From DASRVA01 sp035687745 (GTDB taxonomy: Bacteria > Gemmatimonadota > Gemmatimonadetes > JACCXV01 > JAHWKZ01), in assembly GCA_035687745.1 (NCBI GenBank), contig DASRVA010000029.1, forward strand, positions 1-22,131: 22,131 bases of DNA, read 5' to 3'. Numbering within the stretch: the first letter of the stretch is position 1; each line of letters begins with the position of its first letter. Made by a program: the position numbers and the translations under genes. The notes under the pieces are model-generated. The model searched no databases, had not been told where the DNA came from, and saw only the letters and a list, made by a program, of their open reading frames with translations. Shown one piece after another: positions 21,447-22,131 of this stretch.

Positions 21447-21466
21447 ACTCTTTGACGGTTCGAGCG

Positions 21467-21487
21467 ACCGAAGTGGCGGATTTCGGT
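21467..21487 (-). terminator. Short hairpin after the lipoprotein gene
   Basis: ACCGAA (21467-21472) and TTCGGT (21482-21487) around a 9-nt loop, just downstream of the lipoprotein stop (21491) on the minus strand. It is a weak terminator candidate that would separate that gene from rpiB. Confidence 0.3.
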
Positions 21488-21490
21488 GGC

Positions 21491-22009
21491 TCAGCTCCTC
21501 GCCGCGGTGGGCGACTCTGCAGGGGACTCGACGCGGGCCATGATCCGCTGCTCCAGGAGTCCGGTCGATTCGCAGGTGACGACTTCGCAGGTCCGACGGC
21601 CGCGCTCGACCACGCAGGCTCGGGCCTCGAAATCGGCGACCACGGTCAGACGGGCGCCCTCATTGGAGGAAGCGGCGCGGACCTCGAAGCGGCCCGTCGG
21701 CCGATCCAGCCCCGGACCCTGCAACATCACCCCGGCAGCCACGTCACCACCACCGTGTCCGCACGCGATCAGTTCCTGGTAACCATCCGGAGCCAGGCCG
21801 CTCCCGGTGGACCCGACGAATTCCCCGGAACTCCGCTGTTCGACGGTGAAACCTGACTCTTCCAGCACATCCACGACACTCGACTGCGCCTCGCCGACCG
21901 TCGCTCCTGCCAGAAGGAGCCCATTATCCTGATGACCCACGCTTCCGCCGCTCGCGCAGGCGGTCAAGCTCAGCAGCAACATCACCACGTGAGTCCTGAT
22001 GGCCGTCAT
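21491..22009 (-). CDS. Small lipoprotein of unknown function
   Basis: A 172-aa protein from ATG 22009. The N-terminus is MTAIRTHVVM, a Leu-rich core, then lipobox LTAC (Cys18), so it is probably lipid-anchored outside the cytoplasm. The mature part has a helix-like segment (SSVVDVLEESGFTVEQRSSG) followed by beta-rich sequence, with four more Cys (about 83, 133, 143 and 148; ACVVERGRRTCEVVTC) that could pair. No family is recognised; the helix-then-strand start recalls small alpha/beta periplasmic domains. It sits between the 3' end of tkt and rpiB on the same strand, but it interrupts an otherwise metabolic set and need not be related in function. Confidence 0.6.
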   Translation of the reverse strand: MTAIRTHVVMLLLSLTACASGGSVGHQDNGLLLAGATVGEAQSSVVDVLEESGFTVEQRSSGEFVGSTGSGLAPDGYQELIACGHGGGDVAAGVMLQGPGLDRPTGRFEVRAASSNEGARLTVVADFEARACVVERGRRTCEVVTCESTGLLEQRIMARVESPAESPTAARS

Positions 22010-22066
22010 GGTCGGCAGTATGCGTGCATCAGTGTATTGAGGTCGGCCGTCGTCGGCTGACGCGCC

Positions 22067-22131
22067 TCAGGCGTGGGCGGGCTGCCCGACCGACGCGTGC
22101 ACCTCGCGGGCGATCCTTTCGGGCGTGAAGC
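22067..22131 (-). CDS. tkt: Transketolase, C-terminal end only (gene runs off the window)
   Basis: Read on the minus strand from the window edge, the frame gives about 21 residues, GFTPERIAREVHASVGQPAHA, ending in TGA (22067-22069). The F(T)P/V-E-x-I/V-A-x-x-V pattern directly before a stop matches the end of transketolases, which finish in FGFT.E.I... The location next to rpiB, tal, gnd, zwf and pgl supports this. Only the tail can be seen, so the call is moderate. Confidence 0.6.
   Translation of the reverse strand, partial: FTPERIAREVHASVGQPAHA

Noticed and set aside
1..22131. CRISPR array, tRNA or rRNA gene, transposase or integrase
   Set aside because: No regularly spaced repeats, tRNA-like cloverleaf, rRNA-like stretch or recombinase motifs were seen, although not every tRNA-size window could be folded by eye.

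Overview
The window is dense, high-GC bacterial chromosome. Nearly every third codon position is G or C, and genes are packed with ATGA/GTGA stop-start overlaps. No rRNA, tRNA, integrase, transposase or CRISPR array was seen. Lipoprotein signal peptides and a periplasmic-type sensor kinase suggest a diderm. The pentose-phosphate operon has no opcA-like gene, which argues against an actinomycete. The taxon cannot be fixed from the sequence; a high-GC soil or sediment lineage such as Acidobacteriota or Gemmatimonadota is only a guess.

Left part (1-5100): the 3' part of a class I methyltransferase overlaps a virginiamycin-B-lyase-like beta-propeller lipoprotein (+). A zinc M2/M3-like peptidase follows on the minus strand. 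Divergent from it is a three-gene overlapping operon: XRE regulator, a 55-aa single-span membrane protein, and a DUF819-type membrane protein.

Variable part (5099-7510): a small multi-span membrane protein lies behind a TetR gene that encodes only the DNA-binding domain. Divergent from these is a YefM/YoeB-type toxin-antitoxin pair. Its promoter carries a perfect inverted repeat and looks leaderless. Next comes a visibly AT-richer minus-strand ORF of unknown function, whose high-GC N-terminal part and start codon inside a hairpin loop suggest a junction.

Central metabolism and signalling (7530-14330): fbp and a DhnA-type class I aldolase gene overlap, followed by a secreted cupin (minus). 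A glutathione-transferase-like gene (+) converges on a signalling operon (minus) coding for an HD-GYP response regulator, a coiled-coil lipoprotein and a histidine kinase. This resembles a GlrK/QseG arrangement with a c-di-GMP phosphodiesterase output. A large imperfect inverted repeat (10885-11077) fills the gap between the convergent genes and includes both stop codons.

Right part (14330-22131): a minus-strand sugar-phosphate cluster reads tkt (3' end only), a small lipoprotein, rpiB, tal, a DUF4126 membrane protein, gnd, zwf, pgl, glk. Glucokinase makes glucose-6-phosphate. Zwf, Pgl and Gnd oxidise it to ribulose-5-phosphate with NADPH. RpiB, Tkt and Tal return the carbon to fructose-6-phosphate and triose phosphate, which the nearby Fbp and aldolase can recycle.
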